From Rhyacophila brunnea (taxonomy: Eukaryota > Arthropoda > Insecta > Trichoptera > Rhyacophilidae): 64,000 nt of DNA. Below the pieces are notes generated by a model. That model worked only from the letters and a program-made list of their open reading frames with translations. It made no database searches and was not told the DNA's origin. Both the position numbers and the translations under genes were made by a program. Where the stretch lies: NCBI GenBank assembly GCA_022495005.1, contig JAGYXB010001996.1:992001-1056000 (forward strand), read 5' to 3'. Below are positions 38,746-49,995 of this stretch, in pieces (position 1 is the first letter of the stretch; the number at the start of each line of letters is the position of its first letter).

Positions 38746-39286
38746 AGCCGGCGCTCCATTGGCACGCAAGTCAGACGATTTACAGTCTTCGGACTTTTTT
38801 TTCGCGTGGAGCACCCCAGGTCTGTGGACTTTTTAATCCGCCGACCAGGCTCGTTGGATTTCAAACATGTTTGATATTTTACTCTCCGAGTTGCCAGACT
38901 TCGTTCGTCGATCAATATGGAAATTCGATTTCACATTAATACGCGATCATTCGGACCGAAAAAAATCTTAATTGTTTTAAACATTTTCATTGATTAATTT
39001 GTTAATTTACATATTAGAAAATGAGAGATTTATCAATTATTTTTTTATTTGAATTTATGGAATTCATAAAATAAAACGTAAAACATGTGTTGTTTTCACT
39101 GCTATATTATTTTATACAAGTCTACATATAAATAACACAAAATTATAGGATTATCGGAAGACATTACGATAATCGCAACTTTTGACAGGTCGACTTTTTT
39201 ATTCGTTCGTTGATCAGTAGCAGAACATAGACAAATCGGCAGATTTATTGTCCTCGGACTTTTGGCTTGTCAATGGAGCGCTGGCA
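38746..39286. mobile_element. MITE, TAA duplication
   Basis: GCCGGCGCTCCATTGGCA on the left is mirrored by CAATGGAGCGCTGGC on the right. TAA flanks both (38743-38745, 39287-39289). Inner text such as TTCGGACTTTTT is also mirrored. No transposase. Confidence 0.7.
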
Positions 39287-39588
39287 TAAAAATAATTTTG
39301 TAATAACATTAATGAGTATCGTTACAAGACAAGTACAATTTTGTCAAATAAGATCAATGGAAATTGTTTTTTTTTAATATGACACGCGGCTTAGTATGAT
39401 TCCAATCATTCCTTAATCCTTTAGCAGAGTAACTGAGCGACCTCGTCGCCCTCGCAAATCATCTGCCAAAGACGTGTCTGATTTGCGAGCCCGTCCCGAT
39501 CGCTGGATCGGTTGAGTACCACTGGGTATATACAGGACCGCACCAAGGAATAAAAAGATCTCTATAAGCTGAGATTCATTTTTATTAC

Positions 39589-40061
39589 AACGTTTTTATT
39601 AGCTCGTATTCTTGTTTGTCCGGTGGTTGTTTGTCCAGTACAAATGTTGCAATCGATTTTTAACTAACTTCCCGACTAGCTAGACATTTGAAACTTTTAG
39701 AATATATCAGAACACGATGCCAATGCATTATTTTAATACTTTTAGGCATCTTTAAGCAGAATTGAATTAATTTTCAGTTAATACTGTTTTGTATGGAAAG
39801 TTATTTCAGAAAAAACCGTAAAAAGTAAAAGACTATTATTGGTTACTAAAGGGGTGGTCCTAGCAACTAAATTATTAATATATACGTGCGTTACTATGGA
39901 AATCAAAATGAAATGTCAAAATGACATTTCAGTATTCTATATTTGTTTGTTTGTTTATTTACTTCATATCAAGTACAAGTTTGAGCATATTGAACATAGT
40001 AATTCAACAGAAAATTTAAAAACGTTGTAAGTATATAAAAAGTTCTTTTTATCTTGTAATT
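39589..40061 (+). repeat. Family C, copy 5
   Basis: Plus orientation, full length. It contains a 63-codon frame whose counterparts occur in copies 3 and 4. Confidence 0.65.
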
Positions 40062-40120
40062 ATTATACTCTGAAGTGCGGAAGATGAAAATTAGTCTTGT
40101 AAAAGGGACACTACAGTATT

Positions 40121-40432
40121 TTAATTTTTCTATGCCTCACGATATTACTATGGTAGTATCTGACAGGCCGCAGATTTTTAACGACACACGTTGAATATAG
40201 AACGAGGCACTTACTAAAATCGCTGTAATACCGATAATTTGTCGCTTAGTATTTCATAATTATTCAAACAGATGTTACTGTGTGTTTTTTTTTTTAGATT
40301 ATGCAAATCAATCGACAGTGGCTAGTAATTTGAGTTTAAAGTTGGGCGAGATAACTCGCGAAATGTGTATGTGCGGCCTGTGCGTCACGGCCCCATAGAG
40401 CGAGATAACTCGCCGAATGTATTATAACCGGT
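40121..40432 (+). repeat. Interspersed repeat F, copy 1
   Basis: Shares CACGATATTACTATGG, GTATCTGACAGGCCGCAGAT and GATTATGCAAATCAATCGAC with 56198-56471 in the same orientation. GGGCGAGATAACTCGC occurs twice in variant form. Class unknown. Confidence 0.55.
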
Positions 40433-41149
40433 TAAACTGGTTAAAGTATGCGTTGGGGCGCCGCAAGCTATTCGTAAATATAATAATAATATAATAATAA
40501 AGGTATTATGTACCATCAAAATAATAGATTCGTATATATCGGTGGCAGTTTTATTCATGCGTTAATAAAATGTTGAATACCTGCTTTTAAGCGCTTGGCA
40601 AATATTTTTCGAAAAAATTGGGAAGAAAAACTAAAAAACGTGACTTTAATTCTATAAAGAAAATAACATTATGCATCTAATAAAAAGTTTTGAAAACTCG
40701 TGCAAAATTTTGACATAACACATTTATGATTTACGTGATTGTTTATCTAACTAAATAATGTTTGTTAATATCACAGAATACGGATTTAAAGCACAGGTAA
40801 AGTTTACTACCTACAAATATATATTCAAAACTAATTTAATGTTTAGCTTTATTAAACTTAAAAACAGTATACCTGGGTACCAAATTGGCAGGTCCTGATA
40901 GTAAGGAAAGTGTTGCTGGAGTAAGCCAGAATGCACCCCAAGTTTACAGTATCCCAAGGAAGGCAAGTCGGGCCACACTTTCAAATTAAAAACATTCCGA
41001 TGAAAATAATAATATTTTAATTACCCACTATAAATAGGCCATGGAGTGTTAATAAAATTAGGGATAAAATTTTTATAAAATCTTATAAAGCAATTACACG
41101 TTTGACTCCTGACCACAGAATAGATTAACAAGTTAGAAATATGAAAGCC

Positions 41150-41280
41150 AGTTTCCTGGAGCAAACTTTTATTTGAAACCGGTCTATTTTTATTATGACC
41201 CAACACAAAGCGTATCGATAGTCCTCAAATATTAAATATGCGTTTTGTTTACGTGACAAAATATTATGATGCAGACGTAA
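41150..41280 (+). repeat. Interspersed repeat L, copy 1
   Basis: Shares TTTATTATGACCCAAC, CAAATATT and CGTTTTGTTTACGTGACAAA with 49613-49735 (same strand) and 53268-53385 (opposite). Confidence 0.5.
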
Positions 41281-41283
41281 TGA

Positions 41284-41430
41284 TTGAAAATAATATATTC
41301 TTTAACACGTGTTTAAGTTTATCCAACATTTCACTACACTCCGAAGCCTATTGTATATACCACACCCAGTAGGATAAGCCAGTTCCCAAGTTCCCATTCA
41401 TTTTGTGTTCCCTGCTCCTGACTCACATAT
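41284..41430 (+). repeat. Interspersed repeat I, copy 2
   Basis: TTCTTTAACACGTGTTTAAG, then GGATAAGCCAGTTCCCA, matching 23095-23300 in reverse. Confidence 0.45.
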
Positions 41431-42019
41431 AAATAGGTAGGTAATTTTGTGTTACACGTATCTACTCATTTAATCACTATTACATCAAATCCGATATAGA
41501 CAGGTATCAACACGTTTTAGTTATCTTAATTAATCAATAATTACAAATGGGTTTGCCACCCTAGGCCTCGACCGCCCGTGTGCGGACCACGTTGGACGCT
41601 GGCTTAGTGCGCCCCTGTTATTCATAGTGTGCGGTCTTTGGATAGGTTACGGCACACATATCACATTATAATACAAATAATAAATTTATTATTATGCACT
41701 GCAAATAAAATCTAAGAGCGAGCAAAGCGCCCGCTGTGAAATTTTTGAAATCGATATCTACTATTGGCCTAGGAAATCGTAAATCGTATCTCTCAAATTA
41801 TTACTAAAACGTTAGGTAGAGGAAAACATAGCCAATAACGAGAAATACCTACAGCTCATTGAACAATGCTTACAGATATTGCGCAGTTTAGTAATCTTCG
41901 TTTATATTCACTCCCTAGGTGGAGCATATGGACACCATTCGGCGCCTCCAAGAATCCACGTCGCTCTCCCAACAATCTTATGGAAAGAAGTGAGATGATT
42001 GGATCGTCATAAATACGGC

Positions 42020-42205
42020 TTAAAGCTGCGAAGGTCCACTTCAAGTTGTGCCCCAAAAAAATAAGAAAATTAATGAAAATCATACAAATACGTAGGTACT
42101 TTACTATTTTTTTTCGCCTGCGGTGCTATTATTTTAACCATTGATAAAAAAAACTCTTATTTATATTGACACCGACTTTCGACACACAAAATTGGTGGGG
42201 AGCCA
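42020..42205. repeat. Interspersed repeat J, copy 2
   Basis: CCACTTCAAGTTGTG and TTTTCGCCTGCGGTGCTA shared with 35695-35885. Confidence 0.5.
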
Positions 42206-42474
42206 CAGTCTAAAACTACCCAATCGAGACTCGCAACTGGACAGAATCTGACATTCGAATGACGTTTTCAATATGGCGTCCGTACGGTAGTTCGTAGTGG
42301 CATTTTTGACCGTCCTTCAGATAAGTTTGTAGGACTGACGATCGATTGAAAACGGCGCATGTTTCGGTATGCGAATTACATTAACTATCATAGTACCTAG
42401 TGACGAATCTACAATTATCAAAAAAAAAAAAAAAATAGCACGATGACGTGTCTGACGCTTACAACGATTATGAC

Positions 42475-42928
42475 TAGGGAGCGCATTTATATGCAACAAA
42501 AAACAAGATTGTATGCATGCACGTATGCACTTAAAATCAATAAAATATGCACTAAAACCGAAGAATTATGCAGTTAAAAATTGACATTTTTTGTGGGAAA
42601 AATTGTAAATACCAACTTTACCCAGTAATCCTGACAAAAAATCGAATAACTGGTTGATAATTTTTCAACATAATACGATAGCAGAACAAAAAAACACAAA
42701 CAATGAATATAAAGTTAATCAATTACAATTTTCAAAATAGTTTTTTCACAAGTACGAATAATTGAATAATAAATCCAATGTCAACCAAACATAACTTAAA
42801 AAACAAAAACGACACACTTAACTATTCCTAAATACTATTTTCTGTTTTTTTTTCTGATTTCTGTGCAACTCTCATAGCTGTGCATACACCCTAACAAAAC
42901 ATGCACTAGCATATTAATCCGGGCCCTA
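42475..42928. mobile_element. hAT-like MITE
   Basis: Left TAGGGAGCGCATTTATATGC and right mirror TAGGGCCCGGATTAATATGC. Flanks ATTATGAC and ATGATGAC match at 7 of 8. ATGCAC words recur near both ends. Confidence 0.75.
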
Positions 42929-43726
42929 ATGATGACTCTAGGATTAGCTTAAATTATGGACAACTAATTCGTAGCAACTCTGTATATCACCACTCCATCT
43001 GTTGTAACTTGCAACTTTAAAAAAATATTTATATAAGTCATATAAATATTTTTTTTTTTTGACTATGACTAAATAAGACTGAAATAATAGTGCTAATTAA
43101 TTACATATTAATAATACGTAATAATACGTAATTAGTTGCATCATTATTTCAGTTACTATCATAATACAATCTTTGTCAATGACTTAGATTTTAGCCGTTG
43201 CGGATATATCGCAGTCGAGAACCTTTGATTCCAACTCTGATTGATTGAAATTAGTCTCGTTGCATTTACAAGCGTCAAAATAACGCTCATACAACTAAAT
43301 CAACCGGTGCATTATTCTATTGTATCCATAACGTGCAAATCGCGAAGCTATAGATTCCCAAACGTTTCAGAAGTGCGAGTTCATAAACTTAGTGGCCTCT
43401 TGGAATAATAACGCCGATCTAGGGGTGGATACTATATTATTGGCATGCTCGCTCGCTTAGTCTAGTTTTTTTTGTAATAAATTTTATTTTTGGATTCTTC
43501 TTAGTAAATGCACAGAGTAACCAAAATAATAACTCAATAATCCTGACGCGGCACATTCCATTTGCTGTAGACAATGGAATAAACGCTCTGGTATTTCATT
43601 CAAACCATCAACCATCGAAATAGGATCAGTGATTTTCGCATAATTCGTGTAGTATACGGAAATATAGATATATATAACATAGATAGATGCATTATTACTG
43701 GGCTAAATAAACAATAATACACAGTA
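42929..43726. other. Intronic, nothing recognised
   Basis: AT-rich with a T run near 43050. No gene or bounded element. Confidence 0.4.
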
Positions 43727-43760
43727 ACAACAACAATAATAATAATAATAATAATAATAA
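43727..43760. repeat. (AAT)n microsatellite
   Basis: About eleven uninterrupted AAT/AAC units. Confidence 0.9.
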
Positions 43761-43822
43761 AACCTGTATGGAGGGATCACAAAATAAAAAACGCGAGTGA
43801 AAATTTTGAAGCTTATGGGTGA

Positions 43823-44065
43823 TTGAAGATCTTAGAAAAAGCTTTCGATTTAGATTCAGGACGGACTTTTATAATAGGCCGAAAAAATGATCGTATGGAG
43901 GATTGTATTGCAGGAAGAGCTAAAAAAGCTCTCGGTTGCTCGGACGAAAAAAATCTTGGATCGCGAACCAAAACTATTATTTATTACCCTAATCTAAGTT
44001 ACGTCTCAAAGGGGTTAAAAAACTCTGGTTTAAACAATAATAACATTTTAAATGATTTTATATAA
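43823..44065 (+). pseudogene. Possible upstream piece of a Penelope-like element
   Basis: An 80-codon frame with GSRTKTIIYYPNLSYVSKGL and KNSGLN. The segment resembles the stretch before the GIY-YIG domain of Penelope-like proteins, but weakly. The clear GIY-YIG domain lies 1.2 kb downstream on the same strand. Part of the DNA is shared, inverted, with 35311-35400. Confidence 0.35.
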
Positions 44066-44266
44066 ATAACTATGTATTTATATATAAACGCAGATGAAAA
44101 CCACGTGAAAATGTACTGAATGTGGCCATATTTTGGGGATAATTGCTTAAGTTAACACTGTGTGCGTAAATTTATACAATGTGGACTGTCGAAATTACAT
44201 TTAAATTTATAGCAATGCGTTGTGCACGTGCAGAGAAAATTTACATATCTACCAATTGCGAGCATG

Positions 44267-44514
44267 AGGGGTGTATTTTCAAAGTGAACTTATTCCACTA
44301 CTAAGGATAAAATTTTGAACAAGTATTTTTTGTAAGTCTATAAGAACCTAATAGCATTCAATCCAGTAGAAAAATCAACTTGAAAATCGGTGTTAGTTAC
44401 AAAAGTAACTTATTCCAATCCAAAATACATATATGTAACATCAATATCGTAAACAGTTTTTTGGCGCCAAAAGTTTGTTGAAGTGGAATAAGTTCACTTT
44501 GAAAATACACGCCA
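44267..44514. mobile_element. MITE with about 30-bp inverted ends
   Basis: GTGTATTTTCAAAGTGAACT...TATTCCACT is mirrored by AGTGGAATAAG...GAAAATACAC. No duplication was fixed. It may be part of what split the Penelope-like element. Confidence 0.7.
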
Positions 44515-44559
44515 CGTTTATTATGTATATTGGTTAGGATTAGGTTTTACGTTGTCGTC

Positions 44560-44850
44560 GCATTGATTGTGTGTGCGGACATACTGTTGTGAAGAACTGA
44601 TGAACATCCGGTATTGGAAACCGAGAGAAACAACACAAGGGACGGATGTCGGGTGCTATTATCCCGGCGGCGGGGGATCTCCCGGCGTGGGACTAATGTC
44701 CGCAACGGGCCGTGCATTATTCCCCGCGGGACGCGAACCTGGGTTGCATCGCACTGCGGGCGTCGCTTCTGACGCCTACGCGAATATCCGCAATGCTACA
44801 ATAACAAGCTCGCGAGAGTTATTGAGAATGTTAAAACTTCAGTAATGATA
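44560..44850. other. GC-rich patch
   Basis: Within AT-rich DNA, about 44640-44800 is strongly GC-rich with many CpGs (CCCGGCGGCGGGGGATC). It encodes a 92-codon frame on the plus strand with no recognisable domain. Origin unknown. Confidence 0.4.
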
Positions 44851-45254
44851 TGAAAATTCTGTGTAATTCGTAATTTTATTAATCGGCCTTAAACTCGAAA
44901 ATTTAAACATGACAAACTATACATACTAAAAATTCTTTAAATAAAGTAGGCAGCAGGTTTGGGGTTTGATCAACGGTTTGAGTCGTTTGACTATTTTGTA
45001 AAATATTAACATTTCTAACCATACGATTACGAACATAATACGAAAATCTTAAAAATATGGATATTTCTCACAAATTGAATATAAAATATTACTAATATTA
45101 ATAATCTAAATTATTATATACAGGTATAGAACCTACCACACCGGTCATTGCTAATCATTGGTCTCTAGATTAAGTTATATAGGCAAAACCAGTGAAAAGG
45201 TTAAAAAAAACAACTTTCCAAAAATAATGTTAAGCCGGCATTTTATTGTAATAA

Positions 45255-45520
45255 AACAGTTGGTAGATTATTGATAAACAATAAAGACCCCATATAAATT
45301 AAAAATAAATCCGGTATTTATAAATTAGAGTGTAACAATTGCGCCAAATGTTACGTTGGTAAAACTACGAGGAAACTAAATATTAGAATTTCAGAACGTT
45401 TAGCAGCACAAAGATTGGAGAAGGATACTTCAACATTTGCGAACCACTTATTGAAATGATAAACACACGTTTGACATTGAAAAGGGTGCAAAACTACTTC
45501 ACGGGAAACCGCACGCCAGC
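45255..45520 (+). pseudogene. Penelope-like element GIY-YIG endonuclease fragment
   Basis: KSGIYKLECNNCAKCYVGKT, then RISERLAA and FANHLLK, then after a frameshift HTFDIEKGAKLLHGK. The IY...CYVG pattern and the Cys pairs are those of the GIY-YIG domain of Penelope-like retroelements. A stop and a frameshift make it dead. The reverse transcriptase is not visible. Confidence 0.7.
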
Positions 45521-45670
45521 TTATAGAAGACAGACTCTAGCTCCCAACCTAAAAAAGGTTGGGTACCCTTGCACTACGTAATATTATTGTGTGCATTATG
45601 AATAATACTTAATTATTTGTATTGACAAGATGTGATTCAAGGAAATAGATTGACATTGTGTTTACTATAT

Positions 45671-45705
45671 ACTTACCTAAGTTGGTAATTGAAATTTGTG
45701 AGTAA
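45671..45705 (-). promoter_or_regulatory. Candidate recursive splice site in the PARN intron
   Basis: The minus strand reads AATTACCAACTTAG|GTAAGT, with a moderate pyrimidine tract before it. An acceptor fused to a donor is the signature of zero-length-exon splicing known for long insect introns. It lies 11.6 kb into the 49.6-kb intron. Confidence 0.3.
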
Positions 45706-45819
45706 GTATTTATTTTATCGTGGCGAGTATCAGTCAGAGGATCTGGCTTTCAAGCCGGGCTTAGGCCACTGTGTATTCGAAATCTTACATAATATGCCCC
45801 AGGACAACACAGACAAATG

Positions 45820-46215
45820 TCTACTACGCTATACTGCCCTTCCAAGGAAGAAGGCAGTAACTCGCAAAATTTGTGAAATTGAGTTATGAGTGCCATCCGT
45901 TAAGTAATTTTGAAAGCTATATACTCTGTTCACTTTAAAATCAGAATTATCACTAAAATACCGTTAAAATCCTTAGTGAAAAAATGGACATCTGCTAAAA
46001 TAATACAAGCAAAAAGCCAGTAATTGCACCTATTTATTGCAGTTACGGCTTGTTTATTATTACCTTATTTATATTTTAACATCCTACTAATAAAAATTAT
46101 TACCGTTTTTTATTAATTCACAGTACTAAAGTTGGAAAAAAAACCACATTATATCATTTATCTCGAAAGTGTGTGAGAGTCAGTTACTACCTTCTTCCTT
46201 AGAAGGGCAGTATAT
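45820..46215. repeat. Inverted repeat pair
   Basis: ATACTGCCCTTCCAAGGAAG at 45831 is mirrored near 46180-46212 (CTTCTTCCTTAGAAGGGCAG). Probably another MITE. Confidence 0.5.
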
Positions 46216-46737
46216 TAAATCTTCGTAGTGCATCTGTCGATGAGAGAGCAAAATAATTCATATTCAACGACATCGCTGCCGTGGAGGTGTTGGGCTTCAC
46301 AATGTAATCGAATATGACAATAGAGCATCTTCCCATGCAAATTTACGCTGCATTCGAGACGCCTGCGAAAAGTTATCGCACTCAATTACTCGGGTATCCT
46401 GATGCAACTGAGATTGGAGTGGGCCTATTATCACACAGCTGGCAGTAGGAAGGGCCCGTATGAATAACTTAGATGAGGAATTGTTATGGGTATCTTATTT
46501 CTTATTGGAGAGTTGGCACAAGACTGAAACACGATAACGAAGATGAGTTCATAGGATATTCCACAGAACAGATACAGATAATAAATAGAATACCGATAGG
46601 CTATATTCAATAACGTTGAAGCAGGGTTTTGAATGTGTGAGTGTCCTAAGAAAATGAAGCACCCATTATGCACGTGCAATAGTGTGTGTAATACACCAAC
46701 ATTAAATGAGCGTAAATGCATAAACCGAGAGCAGTTT

Positions 46738-46885
46738 TTAGTATTCGACGTACAACGTATTCTTGACACGTGTGTAAGTTTAACCCGGATTCTTCCTTAC
46801 TCGAGACGGTTACCTGCTATCGCCTTACCCGTTGGGTATTTCAGTTCCCATTATTTCTGAGTTCCCTGGGATATTCACATATTTT
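46738..46885 (+). repeat. Interspersed repeat I, copy 3
   Basis: GTATTCTTGACACGTGTGTA and GTTCCCATTATTTCTGAGTT parallel 41284-41430. Confidence 0.4.
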
Positions 46886-47194
46886 GCGGCTAGTCCTAAC
46901 CTAAAATTGGTAAACGGTATGAATTAGAAGATTAAGAGACGTATATCCAAAATAAGTTATAAATGACAATCCAACGGTTACAAATCGTACGTATTAAATT
47001 TCGCCGTATCCGTATACGGTAAGCTGTTTTCATGGCCCTCAAAAGGGGGGGGGGATGACAGGGCTTTAGCCTGGGGGCCCGGTGTGGAGGGGCGACCGGT
47101 TAAATAAGAAGACTTGAAGCAGACTTGAGAGCGGGTCTATCGTTTGGGCCCCAGTTGAAGTACGGCCTTATGGTGGAGAATCCAAAAGAAATTT

Positions 47195-47785
47195 TTGAGA
47201 CTCCTTTACTTTCGGTTGTATGGATATTATCCATGGCTCTATCCGACTGACTTTCTCTTAGGTATGCTTACATACTGTAGCTTAAAATTTAGAAGGGATC
47301 TTTATTTAGCTACATATTTTTTCAGACTTATACGCGGCGTAAATGTGAACTCTGCCATTCTTGGTGGTGTTGGCGTGTGTGTCTCTGATAATTACCTTAG
47401 GAATCGGGGGCATCCGTTGTTTGTTCTCCCAAGGTGCAGAACTAACCTGCCAATAGTAATGACAATTGGGAGAAGGATTGGCAATATCCCTTCGGATATT
47501 GATATATTCCACTTACGTGAGGTGAATTTAGGTGGACGTTGTTTTATAAGTTTTTAAGATAGGGTCTATCAAAGTTCACTCTGTGTGCTTCCATCTTTTA
47601 TTTTTGTTATTTTATTTTATTTCTTATTTTATTACTTATTGTATTATTATATTAACTCACATTTCTCTGTATGCTTATTTAAAAAATTGTTAACACTTAT
47701 TTTATGTCATGTCGTGAACGCTTTAAATTTATAATTTGTTATGTTCATTATATGTAAAATAAATAAATTTGATTTGATTTGAAAT
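47195..47785 (+). pseudogene. CR1/L2-like LINE 3' end, copy 2
   Basis: The plus frame contains LGMLTYCSLKFRRDLYLATY, FFRLIRGVNVNSAILGG, SDNYLRNRGHPLFVLPRC and DIDIFHLRE, ends in a stop, then a T-rich 3' UTR and an ATTTGATTTGATTTGA tail at 47766-47782. The tail and coding end match 30620-31135. 5'-truncated. Confidence 0.75.
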
Positions 47786-48999
47786 TTGTAAGAAAAACAC
47801 ACACCACAAATTTGCTCTAATGGTAAAAAGTCGCCTGCGGCGTTACTTTCCTTGGTGATTATTAACATTTGTGATGTAATGTGATGTGACATGATGATTG
47901 ATATAATTAATAGATAATTCACATGTAGAATTTTATTTTATAATTATTTTGAGTGTTTCCAAACTTACAAAATTGCTTTTTATCCAATATGGCGAAGGGT
48001 TGCATCTTACTTGGCTACCACAAAAGGAGGTCGCGATCAGCTCTTCATACCCAATATGCTGAGTGCCAATAATACAATAAATCAACTGGATGTATTTAAA
48101 AATCGCTAAAAATACACGGAATGTCCTCAACCCTGGGGTTCCGTTGAAACCAATCGGGGAACACTACTGTAGAAAATTACACCACCTTTAACCTTAGCGA
48201 TAGGTAGGGGGGCCAGTCATAGATCTTGGCCTAGGAGCCCGCTTCAGGATGTGGGGGCCACGGCTGTCTTACAGGAGAGAAATGGTTGGCGTATAACATT
48301 GAGATAAATAAAATGATGTGTTGTAGGAGTGGTATATTGTAGACAATATTCCAATTGTATTAAATTAAATAATAACATAATTTTGATAATGATTGGAATC
48401 AAATATCTGATAATAACGCTGTCATTATCAGATATTTTTAATACTATAGATACTAATACGTAATACCAAAATTTTGTAAGTATGTAGATATAAATGTACT
48501 GTACGATATGATTGTATTTCTTATCTACTTACCTATTTTCTTGTTTTTCCTTTATATTTCGGTGGTTATCTATTACGTGTTTTATTTAAAAATTAGTTTG
48601 ATCTCAATACTATACAGCCAACTATTTCCGATACATCTCACGGTGAACTGCGTATGTGGTACAGTGGTATTAATAGCGGTATTCAATAGAAAATACCGAA
48701 ATACCGGTATTTGTATTTTCATTTGGTATGGCATTCCCTAAATGCATACCGTTCAAGCGGGATTTTTTAAACGTCACAATACGACCGCGCTGCGCTGTCC
48801 TGTCTCAAACGTGGGCTTAATCTTTATAATGTAGGTATAGTCTTGAAATAGGTTATTTTTTAATATATTTGCGGGATTTGAGGTTCCGCCTCTGTTCGTG
48901 GATTAATTTACCGAGAAAACAATCCTTTAACGAAACTACGCATGTATTGTGAATGTTAACGCTTTACATTATCGAAAATCTGTTCCTATTAGGGAGCAA
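47786..48999. other. Intronic, nothing recognised
   Basis: Contains a small perfect stem (AAATATCTGATAAT and mirror, 48399-48438). No gene. Confidence 0.4.
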
Positions 49000-49230
49000 G
49001 AACGCGCCAAAAATGCGGGCGCCTTAATTATTTGCAAACGCGAAATATTTGGCGCGAACGCCGGCTGGATTAGGCCATAGATAGGGGAAGACGGGAGCGC
49101 GTGGCTATCTATGGTCACGGCGAGCGCGATTGTCTATGGTGAAAAGCCGCCATTTTATCGACGCGAGATCAGCTAGCTGGCGGAAGCATCCCCTTTTTAC
49201 CAAATATGACCGAGGCCGGCGCGAATTATT
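49000..49230. other. CpG-rich patch
   Basis: Many CpGs and GGCGC words (GCGCGAACGCCGGC), and GCCGCCATTTT, resembling a YY1-type site. Could be a fragment of a repeat or promoter; no gene starts nearby. Confidence 0.35.
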
Positions 49231-49612
49231 GTATGTCCAATCTGATAACGCCTAGCTGCGATATAATATATTATTCTTTAAACCACAGGTTGTTCAACTT
49301 TTTCCACCTGCGACCCCATTTACACAAAACAAAACATTAGGCATTAGGCTTTGAGATGCATGACAAGCTTCTATGTTAGTGCTATCTGGCATGTTATCAT
49401 GTCGCACTTTGCGTCCGAAAAATAGATACCCTCCACGAAGATGCTTAGCGGTTAGGCATCAGGGCACACCAGCCGCAAAATGAGGTCGACACCGACTAGA
49501 AAATTGCGACAACTGTCGGCGTCTATCTTTTTCATAAAATTGATTCAATCAGCTTTTTAAGCACTTACGTTTAGCATACAGAACAGACTAATAAGCTAAA
49601 AATGTTGCCATG

Positions 49613-49735
49613 GACCAAGGTTTTGAAGCCGGGGTACCTTTATTTTATGACCCAACCAAAAGAACACAAAGCGCGTTGTTCTCAAATATTTTATGCGCGT
49701 TTTGTTTACGTGACAAACTGTAATGTAATATGTAC
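49613..49735 (+). repeat. Interspersed repeat L, copy 2
   Basis: TTTATTTTATGACCCAACCA and CGTTTTGTTTACGTGACAAA as in copy 1. Confidence 0.5.
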
Positions 49736-49827
49736 CTATCATAACTATTGAAAATACATGTTTAAGTTTAAATCAAATGAATTTGATTACTTTTTAATAA
49801 TTCACGAACGAGAATTATTAGAATTAC

Positions 49828-49995
49828 GCCCACGATGGCCGCGTGGCTTAAGCGTCTAAGCTCTAGTGTCGAGGGTCCCAGGTTCGAATCCTGGGTCTGG
49901 CAAATACACATATTGTTTTTCAATTTGTGTACGAGTCAGAGTATGGACCTAAAAGGTTGAGCAAGTGGCTGATATCCATTTCTCGTAAAAACAAA
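49828..49995 (+). mobile_element. tRNA-derived SINE, copy 4
   Basis: CACGATGGCCGCGTGGCTTA, then GGTCCCAGGTTCGAATCCTG (intact B box), GGGTCTGGCAAATACACA, and a body ending GAGCAAGTGGCTGATATCC plus an A-rich tail. It has the best preserved B box of the four copies. Confidence 0.85.

Noticed and set aside
39839..40030. 63-codon frame conserved among family C copies
   Set aside because: The DNA itself is repeated, so protein similarity is expected without coding; left as a test in the findings.
44567..44845. 92-codon glycine-rich frame
   Set aside because: GC-rich DNA has few stops; no domain, splice context or start signal supports a gene.
49828..49905. Possible tRNA gene
   Set aside because: The same head is followed by a common body in three other copies, so it is a SINE.
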